Positions 5,799 to 13,148 of a DNA stretch of 14,971 nt are shown here, piece after piece. The position numbers were made by a program, and so were the translations under genes. Positions within the stretch are counted from its first letter, which is position 1. Each line of letters opens with the position of its first letter. The stretch is from Bacteroidota bacterium (lineage in GTDB: Bacteria > Bacteroidota > Bacteroidia > Chitinophagales > LD1). The stretch is from assembly GCA_028288545.1 (NCBI GenBank), contig JAQBNQ010000619.1, positions 1 through 14,971 of the forward strand, given 5' to 3'. Below the pieces are notes generated by a model. That model was not told the DNA's origin. It was given only the letters and a program-made list of their open reading frames with translations, and searched no databases.

Positions 5799-7589
5799 AG
5801 CAGTGCTTTTGGGTGCTGTAAGCTTCTCTAAAATCTTTCCGCTGCTGTCGATTTTATAGCGCTGGCTAATAAATAAGCCCTTGTGCAATGGGTCTTTCTC
5901 TTTTTTAGAAACTATGCCATATCCGTTCTCAAAATCTTCCGCGGCTTCGTAAACAGGTTGTATTACAAAAGTGCCTGTGCGGTCAATATAGCCCCAGTTT
6001 TCTCCGTCTTTGGTAACAGCACATAGCCCGTTCTTAAATACCGAAACATCATGAAAATAATCGAAGAACAACTGTTTACCTGATTTATCAATGAAAAACC
6101 AGTTAGTGTCGATAGCTACAGCCGCAATACCCTCGCTAAAGGCTACGGCATTGTTGTACTTCAAACTAATTACCGCGTCTCCTTTTTGATTAATAAAACC
6201 ATAGCGCTCATCTTTTGCTACCATATACAGGTCCTCGGTAGGTCCATCCATTTCGTCGTACTCGGGTTTTATTACCCAATTGCCGCGCTTATCAATCATA
6301 CCATATTTACACGAATCAACCTCGCAGTTGCCAATACCTACTACCGCAAAGCCTTTGTCAAAATCACCTGCATAGTTGAACTTATCTTTAAAAACAGGCT
6401 TATTGCTTTTGTCGATATAAAAGTAAGTGCACTTTGTATCGGTGCAGGGGATACTTCGGACAGCCGCTAAGCCCGAATTGAAAGAGAATGCCTCCTCATA
6501 TTCAAGTGGAATAACAATAATGAGACTATCCGGTGCCGGTTGAGAAGCATAGCCCCACTTATTACCTTGCTGAAACGGTTTTAGGTTGACCTTAGCACTC
6601 TCCATATCCTTATAAATTTTTCCTTTTTCAGGGAACCCGGGGAACTCTTCTAAAAACTTGCGGTAAGATTCTTCCGTGCCATCTGCAGTGTAAAGCGTAT
6701 AAAGTTGTATCCAGGCATCATTATAGTTTGGATTGTTCTTACAACTGTTTACAAAGTTCTTGAAGGCCTCAACAGTACCGGGAGCAGTTACCATTTTATA
6801 AATGCTATCCTCAATGCTTAAATAAGCAGGGTGATCTTTATGATTCCTTTCAAATTCCAGATAGGCGCCCAGGTCGTGTTTGTTGTTATAATCATTCAGT
6901 AGCTTTTCGTCGTATGATTTTTTTGCCTCTTTAGCATAAGGCCCGTTAGGATATTTATCCAGGTAATTTTTGTAAGATATAGCGCTTTTGTCGGCAGTGG
7001 TATGTTCGTACAATAACTTCTCATACAATTGCTTTGCATCGGCTTCCTGGTCGGAACCCGGATATTTTTTCAGGAACTCATCCAAAGCAACAGGATCGTT
7101 AGCAGCCCTGGCCCGTATATATGCCAATTGATTGCGCATAGCCTTGCTACGATTAATAAGCCCCGGATCGGTGTAATTATCCAAAAAGAACTGGTAAGAC
7201 TCCACCGTGTTCAGCTTCTCCACAATAAAATAGGCGGCCTGGCTTATTTCCTGCTGCAAAGCCTGTATCGTATAATCACGGACACCAACTTTCAGATACT
7301 TTTTCGACTGTTTATCCTCGGGATCAAGTGGCATTTTTTTAGCCGCTCTTTTGATGTATATGTTCGCCGAATCGACGTTATAAAGCTTGTTATCCTTTAA
7401 AAAATAAAACTTCGCCATACCGAAATTGGCGGCGGCATTGTCGGGCTCATCAGTGATGGCTTCAACTAAGTATTTTTTGGCGTTAGGGTAATCGCCGGTA
7501 TTCAGGTATTTAAAAGCTTTTTCAATATCACCGGCAAACGAATTCGCCGAAGCGATAAAAAGTGCAAACAGTAAGATGATTTTGTTCAT
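5766..7589 (-). CDS. Exported WG-repeat protein with N-terminal TPR-like region
   Basis: A 607-residue exported protein. The signal peptide is about 1-19 (MNKIILLFALFIASANSFA-GD). Residues about 22-335 are helical and TPR-like: FKYLNTGDYPNAKKYLVEAI at 26-45, then repeating units with a 'F/YxxFLxxYPG' pattern (SYQFFLDNYTD, ALDEFLKKYPGS, SYKNYLDKYPNG, SYRKFLEEFPGF). Residues about 340-565 hold six WG-type repeats, e.g. NKWGYASQ (343-350), YFYIDKSNKPVF (389-400), YGMIDKRGNWVIKPEYDE (429-446), YGFINQKGDAVI (463-474), WFFIDKSGKQLF (497-508) and WGYIDRTGTFVIQPVYEA (532-549). The tail (about 590-607) is very lysine-rich. WG repeats form beta structures probably used in binding; no enzymatic role is known to me. 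It starts 37 bases after the racemase stop and may be cotranscribed with it. Confidence 0.88.
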   Translation of the reverse strand: MNKIILLFALFIASANSFAGDIEKAFKYLNTGDYPNAKKYLVEAITDEPDNAAANFGMAKFYFLKDNKLYNVDSANIYIKRAAKKMPLDPEDKQSKKYLKVGVRDYTIQALQQEISQAAYFIVEKLNTVESYQFFLDNYTDPGLINRSKAMRNQLAYIRARAANDPVALDEFLKKYPGSDQEADAKQLYEKLLYEHTTADKSAISYKNYLDKYPNGPYAKEAKKSYDEKLLNDYNNKHDLGAYLEFERNHKDHPAYLSIEDSIYKMVTAPGTVEAFKNFVNSCKNNPNYNDAWIQLYTLYTADGTEESYRKFLEEFPGFPEKGKIYKDMESAKVNLKPFQQGNKWGYASQPAPDSLIIVIPLEYEEAFSFNSGLAAVRSIPCTDTKCTYFYIDKSNKPVFKDKFNYAGDFDKGFAVVGIGNCEVDSCKYGMIDKRGNWVIKPEYDEMDGPTEDLYMVAKDERYGFINQKGDAVISLKYNNAVAFSEGIAAVAIDTNWFFIDKSGKQLFFDYFHDVSVFKNGLCAVTKDGENWGYIDRTGTFVIQPVYEAAEDFENGYGIVSKKEKDPLHKGLFISQRYKIDSSGKILEKLTAPKSTAKKTAKKKGRK

Positions 7590-7626
7590 GGGCTTTTAAG
7601 AAAATTTTAATTGTCAAATCATGAAC

Positions 7627-9195
7627 TCACTTTGTTTTCATTTTTATCAGGCCTTTACCTTTTAGATCGACGAGGTCTTTAGCTGAATACCCGATTTCCT
7701 TCAACACAGTTTCAGTGTCATCACCTAAGCCAGGGGCATTCCAGTTGTTATCAAATTTCGACTGTTTAAACTTTAAAGGCTGATTTATGGTTTTGTATTT
7801 GCCAACAGCAGGATGTTCATTCTCGACAAACATATTTCTTTCATTCAAATATTTGTCATTTTCCAATTCAGATAATTCGTTTACCGGGGTTAAACATATA
7901 TCATCGTTTTTAAAATATTCAAGCCACTCTTCTCTTGTTTTAGCAAGGAAATAACTCCTTACCTCCTGCTTTAAAGTTTGCAACTCCTCTCCTTTTTTCA
8001 AAAAGGCCTGTGTCCAATCTTCCCTTCCAATTTTAGCACAAAAGTTATTCCAGAATTTAGGCTCAAGACTCCCCAGGGCAACATATTTGTCATCCTTACA
8101 TTTGTAAACATTATAATTGGCAATACCACCTGAAAGCTCGTATTTACCACGGCCAGGTTCCTTCTTAAGTCCTTGCTGATATGCAAACTGCATAACCGAA
8201 AATGGCACCACTGCATCGGTCATTGCCACATCTACAAAATCTCCTTTGCCGGTGCGTTCCCTTTGGTATAGGGCTGCTAAAACTGCATTCATAGCCATGT
8301 AGGATCCTCCAGCAATATCCGCCAATTGAAAACCCGGTATAACCGGATCACCATTTTCTGCTCCCGTTATGCCTAAGGCACCTGCAACCCCAATATAGTT
8401 AAGATCGTGCCCTGCAGCGCCGGATAGCGAAGAGTGCTGTCCATACCCGGTTACGGATACATAGATAAGTTTAGGATTGATCTTAGAAAGTTGTTCATAC
8501 CCAAAGCCCAATTTATCCATTACCCCCGGCCTGAACTGTTCAATTAAAACATCGGCCTTTCTAACCAGGCTATGTATAACCTCAATTCCTTCAGGCGAAA
8601 TATAATTGACGGCAAGGCTTCTTTTAGACCTGTTAAGCGACAGGTAATACATACTATCCCCTCCTATGCGGGGTTCAAAATCGCGGACATAATCGGGTCT
8701 GTGTGGGTCTTCCACCTTAATAACATCGGCTCCAAGGTCGGCTAAAAACATAGTAGCAAGTGGACCGGGCAAAAGACGCGTAAAATCAATGATCTTAACG
8801 CCCGCCAAAGGTCCGGTTTTAACGGGCCTGTCAGGCATTATATTTTCGGCCAACTTAGTTTCGGCAATAATTTCAAACCGTTTAAAGCAACGGGCAAACT
8901 GTATCATAGCAGCAATGTTGCTCACTTTTACATTGCCAAGCATCAGCGTCATTTGTGCATTGGCTTTGCCGGTTTCAAGGTCGATGTAAATGTTGGATTT
9001 TGCTGCGATGGTACAATCCGCCTTGCCAATTAAACCGGGCTTTAATTCGCACTTGCCACCGTTCAGGTCAACCGTGTACTGCAAATTTTCTTCACCCGTA
9101 ATATCAAAATGAAAAACGGCAGTGTATCCCTGCGCCTTTTCGGGGCGAAATCGGGTTGGTATAGATTCTATTATTTGTTTAGCAGTTACTGACAT
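7627..9195 (-). CDS. Alpha-methylacyl-CoA racemase (CaiB/BaiF family) with N-terminal SCP2 domain
   Basis: A 522-residue fusion. Residues about 1-108 form an SCP2 sterol/lipid-carrier domain (TAKQIIESIPTRF, GLIGKAD, GKANAQMTLMLGNVKVSN). Residues about 129-522 form a CaiB/BaiF family III enzyme starting GPLAGVKIIDFTRLLPGPLA. Within that family the racemase is favoured over a CoA-transferase: His263 (AGHDLNYI), Asp293 (LADIAGG) and Glu378 (GSLEPKFW) occur at spacings of 30 and 85, the same as His126/Asp156/Glu241 of the Mycobacterium tuberculosis enzyme MCR as I recall it. The reaction would epimerise (2R)- to (2S)-methyl-branched acyl-CoA before beta-oxidation. The SCP2 domain may hold the acyl chain or sterol. 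The preceding gene encodes a dehydrogenase with a paralogous SCP2 domain at its other end. A terminator-like hairpin separates the two genes. Confidence 0.88.
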   Translation of the reverse strand: MSVTAKQIIESIPTRFRPEKAQGYTAVFHFDITGEENLQYTVDLNGGKCELKPGLIGKADCTIAAKSNIYIDLETGKANAQMTLMLGNVKVSNIAAMIQFARCFKRFEIIAETKLAENIMPDRPVKTGPLAGVKIIDFTRLLPGPLATMFLADLGADVIKVEDPHRPDYVRDFEPRIGGDSMYYLSLNRSKRSLAVNYISPEGIEVIHSLVRKADVLIEQFRPGVMDKLGFGYEQLSKINPKLIYVSVTGYGQHSSLSGAAGHDLNYIGVAGALGITGAENGDPVIPGFQLADIAGGSYMAMNAVLAALYQRERTGKGDFVDVAMTDAVVPFSVMQFAYQQGLKKEPGRGKYELSGGIANYNVYKCKDDKYVALGSLEPKFWNNFCAKIGREDWTQAFLKKGEELQTLKQEVRSYFLAKTREEWLEYFKNDDICLTPVNELSELENDKYLNERNMFVENEHPAVGKYKTINQPLKFKQSKFDNNWNAPGLGDDTETVLKEIGYSAKDLVDLKGKGLIKMKTK

Positions 9196-9255
9196 GTTTC
9201 AAAATTAAACTAATCTGATTCTAAGTATAGAAAGTAAAACATAAAGTAAGGACAT

Positions 9256-9287
9256 AAAAAAAGCAACCCCATACAGGATTGCTTTTT
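9256..9287 (-). terminator. Rho-independent terminator after the acyl-CoA dehydrogenase gene
   Basis: The arms AAAAAGCAA (9258-9266) and TTGCTTTTT (9279-9287) pair perfectly over nine bases, with extra CC/GG pairing possible inside the loop. On the minus strand the structure ends in a run of seven T, as expected downstream of the dehydrogenase; the plus strand also has a T run, so it may work both ways. It implies that the racemase has its own promoter or depends on read-through. Confidence 0.75.
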
Positions 9288-9305
9288 CATTATAGTCGAA
9301 ACAAA

Positions 9306-10934
9306 TTAAGCCTGGATACGCTGAAAATAAGTAACAAACTTCATTACCTCGCCCAGGTTGGTAACCTTAATTTTTCCCATCATAAACATCATTTGCGGGT
9401 TGCCTCTTCCTAATTCCAGGTCTTCATAATCAGTAGCTTTTGCGCGTATCTCGCAGGTTGGATCGCCTACAAGGCCTTCTTCTACCGTTACTTCTTTATT
9501 TTTTAAGCCAACCGTAAAGTTGCCGCCCGTTGGGCCATCTAATAAGAAATGAAAGGTGTGTGTTGCAGTATCTGCTACATCAGCTTTAAGCCTTGTTGGC
9601 AAAGAATAAATGATTTCTTTAGCTGTTTGTGGAGTTGCGCTCATTTTTCCGTTTTGGTTTTGTTGTGATGAAATATTGTTTGATTGATTACTTGTTGATT
9701 CCTTTTCTGCTGCTTTTACCTTGGTAGCTGCCGGTTTAACGGCTTCTTCCGATTGTGTTGCCTTTACATTCTTGTAGGCCGATTCATAATTTACTCCATC
9801 AATACATATTTTCGAAATTATCTCTTTCATAATTTCGGTGGTACCACCTACAATGGTACCAACACGTGCATCACGGTATCCTCTCTCAATCGGGTATTCG
9901 GTCATGTAACCGTAGCCCCCAAACATTTGCAAGCACTCGTCACTTACCCGTTTACCCAATTCGCTGGCCTTCATTTTTGCCATGGAACATTCCTTAACAG
10001 CAAATATGCCTTTGGCAAAAAGGTCGCAGCAATAATAAACAAAACGCTTTGTTACTTCAACTTCGGTTATCAGGTCAGCCAAACGGTGGCGCAGGGCCTG
10101 GTATTTGGCTATAGGTTTACCAAACACATTCCGCTCGTGCATATATTTAAGCGTGGTTTCTATTCCATTCTCACTGCCCGCAATAGCCATAATAGCAGCA
10201 ACCAGCCGTTCCAGTTGAAAGCTTTCCATGATGTAAAAGAATCCCTGGCCTTCTTTACCCACAAGGTTTACTGCAGGAACTTTCACATTGTCAAAGAATA
10301 ATTCAGCGGTGTCGGATGATTTCCAACCCATTTTCTTCAGCTTGGTTTTGGTAAAACCGGGTGTATCCTGGTCAACCACTATAAGGCTTACACCCGCCAA
10401 ACCTGCTGCGGTATCGGTTTTACAGGCTACGTTTACAAAATTACCGTAGTAACCGTTGGTAATAAAAGTTTTGCTGCCATTAAGGATGTAATAATCGCCT
10501 TCGCGTTTTGCAGTAGTGCGTATTGCGGCAACATCGCTGCCGGCCCCAGGTTCGCTGATGGCAATGCTGCCAACCATGGTTCCTGCAATAGATGGCTTCA
10601 GATACTTTTCTTTTAAATAATCGCTGCCCGCGTTTAAAATGTGATTGGTCGCCATGTATTGGTGGACACTAACACCTGCGCCAAGTCCGGCAAACCTCGC
10701 CCTTGCAATTTCTTCCAGGTAAACTACCGTGTACCAGAAATCATTGTTTGTACCACCTAAACTTTCAGGAAAGTTAATCCCTAAAAAGCCAAGATCGCCC
10801 ATGCGTTTAAACACTTCGCGGGGAATCATTTCATCCTCTTCCCACTTATCGCCAAAGGGCACTATTTCTTTTTGTACAAAATCGCGCACAGTTTGACGAA
10901 ACAATTCGTGCTCCTGGTTAAAGTATTGGCCCAT
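9306..10934 (-). CDS. Long-chain-type acyl-CoA dehydrogenase fused to C-terminal SCP2 domain
   Basis: A 542-residue fusion. Residues about 1-380 are a complete FAD-dependent acyl-CoA dehydrogenase, catalysing alpha,beta-desaturation of acyl-CoA: the FAD/substrate motif AISEPGAGSDVA (125-136), NGSKTFITNG (152-161), RNVFGKPIAKYQALRHRLAD (268-287), MFGGYGYMTEYPIER (337-351) and GGTTEIMKEII (363-373). The catalytic base appears to be Glu242 in QLERL, the position used by long-chain and isovaleryl-CoA dehydrogenases, since the medium-chain position (Glu376 in MCAD) is Gly363 here. A Gln/Asn/Ser-rich linker (about 390-430) leads to an SCP2 lipid-carrier domain (about 431-542: TAKEIIYSLPTRL, GLVGDPT, GRGNPQMMFMMGKIKVTN) that is clearly paralogous to the one on the racemase. 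The gene follows clpS by 14 bases. Confidence 0.92.
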   Translation of the reverse strand: MGQYFNQEHELFRQTVRDFVQKEIVPFGDKWEEDEMIPREVFKRMGDLGFLGINFPESLGGTNNDFWYTVVYLEEIARARFAGLGAGVSVHQYMATNHILNAGSDYLKEKYLKPSIAGTMVGSIAISEPGAGSDVAAIRTTAKREGDYYILNGSKTFITNGYYGNFVNVACKTDTAAGLAGVSLIVVDQDTPGFTKTKLKKMGWKSSDTAELFFDNVKVPAVNLVGKEGQGFFYIMESFQLERLVAAIMAIAGSENGIETTLKYMHERNVFGKPIAKYQALRHRLADLITEVEVTKRFVYYCCDLFAKGIFAVKECSMAKMKASELGKRVSDECLQMFGGYGYMTEYPIERGYRDARVGTIVGGTTEIMKEIISKICIDGVNYESAYKNVKATQSEEAVKPAATKVKAAEKESTSNQSNNISSQQNQNGKMSATPQTAKEIIYSLPTRLKADVADTATHTFHFLLDGPTGGNFTVGLKNKEVTVEEGLVGDPTCEIRAKATDYEDLELGRGNPQMMFMMGKIKVTNLGEVMKFVTYFQRIQA

Positions 10935-10948
10935 TTTTGGTTTTGAAG

Positions 10949-11230
10949 TTATTCGATGGTAGCGTTAATGCCCCTGCCGGTTATTTCGTCTTTCATGGGT
11001 TTCAGTAATTCGAAATCTCCATGTTTAACGGCATATTTGCCTTTATGGTGTATGATATAGGCGCATTGCTCGGCCTGTTCCCAGCTATGTTTACAAACGT
11101 CTATCAGTGCCTCAATCACCCATTCAAAGGTATTAACATCATCATTATGAAGCACTAATCGCTTTTCAAGAACTACTTCTTCTAAAAGCGCAGTGTCCTG
11201 CTGATGGTCGGTTTCATATGAAAATTTCAT
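10949..11230 (-). CDS. clpS: ATP-dependent Clp protease adaptor ClpS
   Basis: A 93-residue adaptor that hands N-degron substrates (proteins with destabilising N-terminal residues) to ClpAP/ClpCP. The motif VLHNDDVNTFEWVIEAL (26-42) contains Asn29, Asp30 and Asp31, the residues that bind the substrate alpha-amino group; His61 in YIIHHKGKYAV corresponds to E. coli His66. The C-terminal part KPMKDEITGRGI matches the last helix and strand. Length is normal. The gene is only 14 bases before the acyl-CoA dehydrogenase start on the same strand, so the two are probably cotranscribed from the promoter at 11256-11286. Confidence 0.95.
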   Translation of the reverse strand: MKFSYETDHQQDTALLEEVVLEKRLVLHNDDVNTFEWVIEALIDVCKHSWEQAEQCAYIIHHKGKYAVKHGDFELLKPMKDEITGRGINATIE

Positions 11231-11255
11231 AGTGTAGAATTTTCGAACTGCTTAG

Positions 11256-11286
11256 CAAAACTAAGGCAAGAACAATGGAATTCAAA
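11256..11286 (-). promoter_or_regulatory. Bacteroidota-type promoter of clpS
   Basis: On the minus strand TTTG (11283-11286), 19 bases, then TAGTTTTG (11256-11263) matches the Bacteroidota sigma pattern TTTG-N19-TAnnTTTG without a mismatch. Transcription would start near 11249, about 20 bases before the clpS ATG. Confidence 0.65.
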
Positions 11287-11300
11287 CAATTGTTCGAATT
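11279..11300. promoter_or_regulatory. 22-bp palindrome overlapping the clpS -33 box
   Basis: AATTCAAACAATTGTTCGAATT pairs at 10 of 11 positions around a CAATTG centre. Its left half contains the TTTG of the clpS promoter, so a dimeric regulator bound here would block or alter RNA polymerase. No regulator can be named. Confidence 0.45.
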
Positions 11301-11401
11301 TTCTTTCCACATCAGTTTTTGATTGATTCAATTACCCTAACGTAGTAAGCACATAGGCTAACCTGTGAATGATGTAACCAATTTAAAGAGTTATGTAACA
11401 C

Positions 11402-11432
11402 TTTGCAGCCTAATAGGTGCCAACTTGCTTTG
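11402..11432 (+). promoter_or_regulatory. Probable promoter of the DUF3494 gene
   Basis: TTTG (11402-11405), 19 bases, TTGCTTTG (11425-11432): a one-mismatch fit to TTTG-N19-TAnnTTTG. Predicted transcription start is near 11439, about 28 bases before the ATG. Confidence 0.45.
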
Positions 11433-11466
11433 TTGCGAAAATTCATTCGCAGCATGAATACACCAC

Positions 11467-13083
11467 ATGAAAATAAAAATACTAAATACCTTATCGCTTG
11501 TAAACCTATTCCTGCTTCCATCAATAATTTATGCCCAGGCTCCTAACCTTGGAACTGCCGCCAATTTTGTACTTTTTTCCAGAAATGGCGCTGTAACCAA
11601 TTCAGGCATATCGCACTACACCGGTAATATAGGCACTAATAATGGCTCAAGCACCGGTTTTGGGAATGTAGACGGCGTTATGCACGATGGCGATACAGCG
11701 AGTATTAATGCCTCCGCTGCTGTTCTAACTGCCTACAATCAGCTTAACGGAACAACGCCAACATTTTTTCCTGCTCCGGGCTTAGGTAACGGCGATACGC
11801 TGGTACCTGGTGTATATTCAATATCCGGGGCCAGCACTATAAACCTGAACCTTTTTCTTAACGGCCAGGGAAATGCTAATTCTGTTTTTATATTCAAAAT
11901 TCAGGGGTCCTTATCCACTTTTGCAGCCGCTAAAGTTAAACTCATCAACGGCGCACTGGCCTGCAATGTATTTTGGAAGGTAGAAGGTCTTGTAAGCCTG
12001 GCAACTAAAACCGCTATGAAAGGAACGATCATTGCCAACAATGCCGCCATTAATATGAATACGCTTGACACTCTTGAAGGAAGAGCGTTCTCAACAACCG
12101 GAGCAGTTACAGCGGATGGAATATTGGCCTATACACCGATTGGCTGCGGCAGCGCAATTCTTAACGGACCAGTACCCCCGGCACTTGCATCAACAGCATG
12201 TTACGCCATATTTTCTGCGGATGGCGCTGTTTCAAATTCGGGTATAACCCATATAACCGGAGATGTAGGAACAAATACAGGTCTTACTACGGGCTTTGAT
12301 TCATCATATGTTACCGGTACCATTCATAGTATTCCGGATGCTTCTACTGCGCAATGTGCAGCGGACTTGACAGTAGTTTACAACTATTTAAGCGCACTAC
12401 CTTATGATATTGAGCTGTTATATCCGGCCCAGTTTGGTAACGATCTTGTTCTTACACCACACACTTACCTGTTGAATGCTGCGACCGTTTTTACTGATAC
12501 TCTTTGGCTAAATGCTGAAGGTAACCCCAATGCTACTTTTATATTTAAAATTTATGGAGCCCTCTCAACAAGTACCTATTCAACGGTAATGCTGGTTAAC
12601 GGAGCACAGGTAAAAAATGTGTACTGGTTAATTAATGGCGCGGTAGGCATAAACAACTACTCCGTTTTTTGCGGCACGATGGTAGTAAATAACGGAGCAT
12701 TGGGAGCACTGAACACCGGCGTAACTATTAACGGCAGGGCACTCACAACAACAGGAGCATTAACCACCACTGCCATTACAGCCCGGATCACTTCGGTTTG
12801 CAGCATAACCGAAATAACTTCAAACACAGCGGCAAATATGCCGGTTGTAACCGCAGCGCCAAACCCTTTCAGCACTTCCATTACTTTTAATTTAACCGGT
12901 GCAGGTAATATCAGCAACTGCGAACTAATAATTTATAACGCCTTAGGGGCAGAAGTAGCGCGTAAAAGCATCCAACAACAATCAACCACGATTGAAACAA
13001 ATAATTTTTCTTCCGGCATTTACTTCTATAAAGTAATTGGCGATAGCCAGACACTCAAAACCGGCAGACTGATTTGTCAGTAA
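11467..13083 (+). CDS. Secreted tandem DUF3494 (ice-binding-like) protein with T9SS sorting domain
   Basis: A 538-residue exported protein: signal peptide about 1-24 (hydrophobic LVNLFLLPSIIYAQ), then two DUF3494 domains. Domain 1 (about 26-228) is close to the family pattern: LGTAANFVLFSRNGAVTNSG, ISHYTGNIGTNNGSSTGFG, VFIFKIQG (140-147), NVFWKVEG (167-174), MKGTIIANNAAI (184-195), LEGRAFSTTGAVT (203-215). Domain 2 (about 238-445) is a more diverged copy: GDVGTNTGLTTGFD, TFIFKIYG (357-364), NVYWLINGAVG, INGRALTTTGALT (421-433). The C terminus (about 459-538; APNPFSTSITFNL, SSGIYFYKV) is a T9SS sorting domain, so the protein is released or placed on the surface. DUF3494 proteins include proven ice-binding proteins with a discontinuous beta-helix, but others may be adhesins. 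It is convergent with engB. Confidence 0.9.
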   Translation: MKIKILNTLSLVNLFLLPSIIYAQAPNLGTAANFVLFSRNGAVTNSGISHYTGNIGTNNGSSTGFGNVDGVMHDGDTASINASAAVLTAYNQLNGTTPTFFPAPGLGNGDTLVPGVYSISGASTINLNLFLNGQGNANSVFIFKIQGSLSTFAAAKVKLINGALACNVFWKVEGLVSLATKTAMKGTIIANNAAINMNTLDTLEGRAFSTTGAVTADGILAYTPIGCGSAILNGPVPPALASTACYAIFSADGAVSNSGITHITGDVGTNTGLTTGFDSSYVTGTIHSIPDASTAQCAADLTVVYNYLSALPYDIELLYPAQFGNDLVLTPHTYLLNAATVFTDTLWLNAEGNPNATFIFKIYGALSTSTYSTVMLVNGAQVKNVYWLINGAVGINNYSVFCGTMVVNNGALGALNTGVTINGRALTTTGALTTTAITARITSVCSITEITSNTAANMPVVTAAPNPFSTSITFNLTGAGNISNCELIIYNALGAEVARKSIQQQSTTIETNNFSSGIYFYKVIGDSQTLKTGRLICQ

Positions 13084-13109
13084 TTCGCCCCTCTGTAAAG
13101 TTTCTATTT

Positions 13110-13136
13110 AAAGGCCCCCGTAGTTACCGGGGCTTT
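13110..13136. terminator. Bidirectional terminator between the DUF3494 gene and engB
   Basis: AAAG-G-CCCC with loop CGTAGTTACC and GGGGCTTT form a GC-rich stem with A/T-rich flanks in the 65-base space between two convergent genes. T residues follow on both strands (TTTATCTTTT on plus; TTTAAATAG on minus), so it can end both transcripts. Confidence 0.75.
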
Positions 13137-13148
13137 ATCTTTTGGCGG

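Noticed and set aside
7627..9195. CaiB/BaiF CoA-transferase as the main call
   Set aside because: The His/Asp/Glu residues with exact racemase spacing (30 and 85) favour alpha-methylacyl-CoA racemase; a transferase role remains a weaker alternative.
9200..9207. TAATTTTG on the minus strand as promoter of the racemase gene
   Set aside because: It matches the -7 box but lies only 4 bases before the start codon and has no -33 box at a suitable distance; it would need a leaderless transcript.
9753..10301. 182-codon open frame on the plus strand
   Set aside because: It lies wholly antisense to the acyl-CoA dehydrogenase, has no recognisable family pattern and no promoter, and is explained by the codon use of the real gene.
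11231..11466. Riboswitch or small RNA in the 236-base divergent region
   Set aside because: Apart from the two promoters and one palindrome I see no known riboswitch core or terminator-ended transcript.
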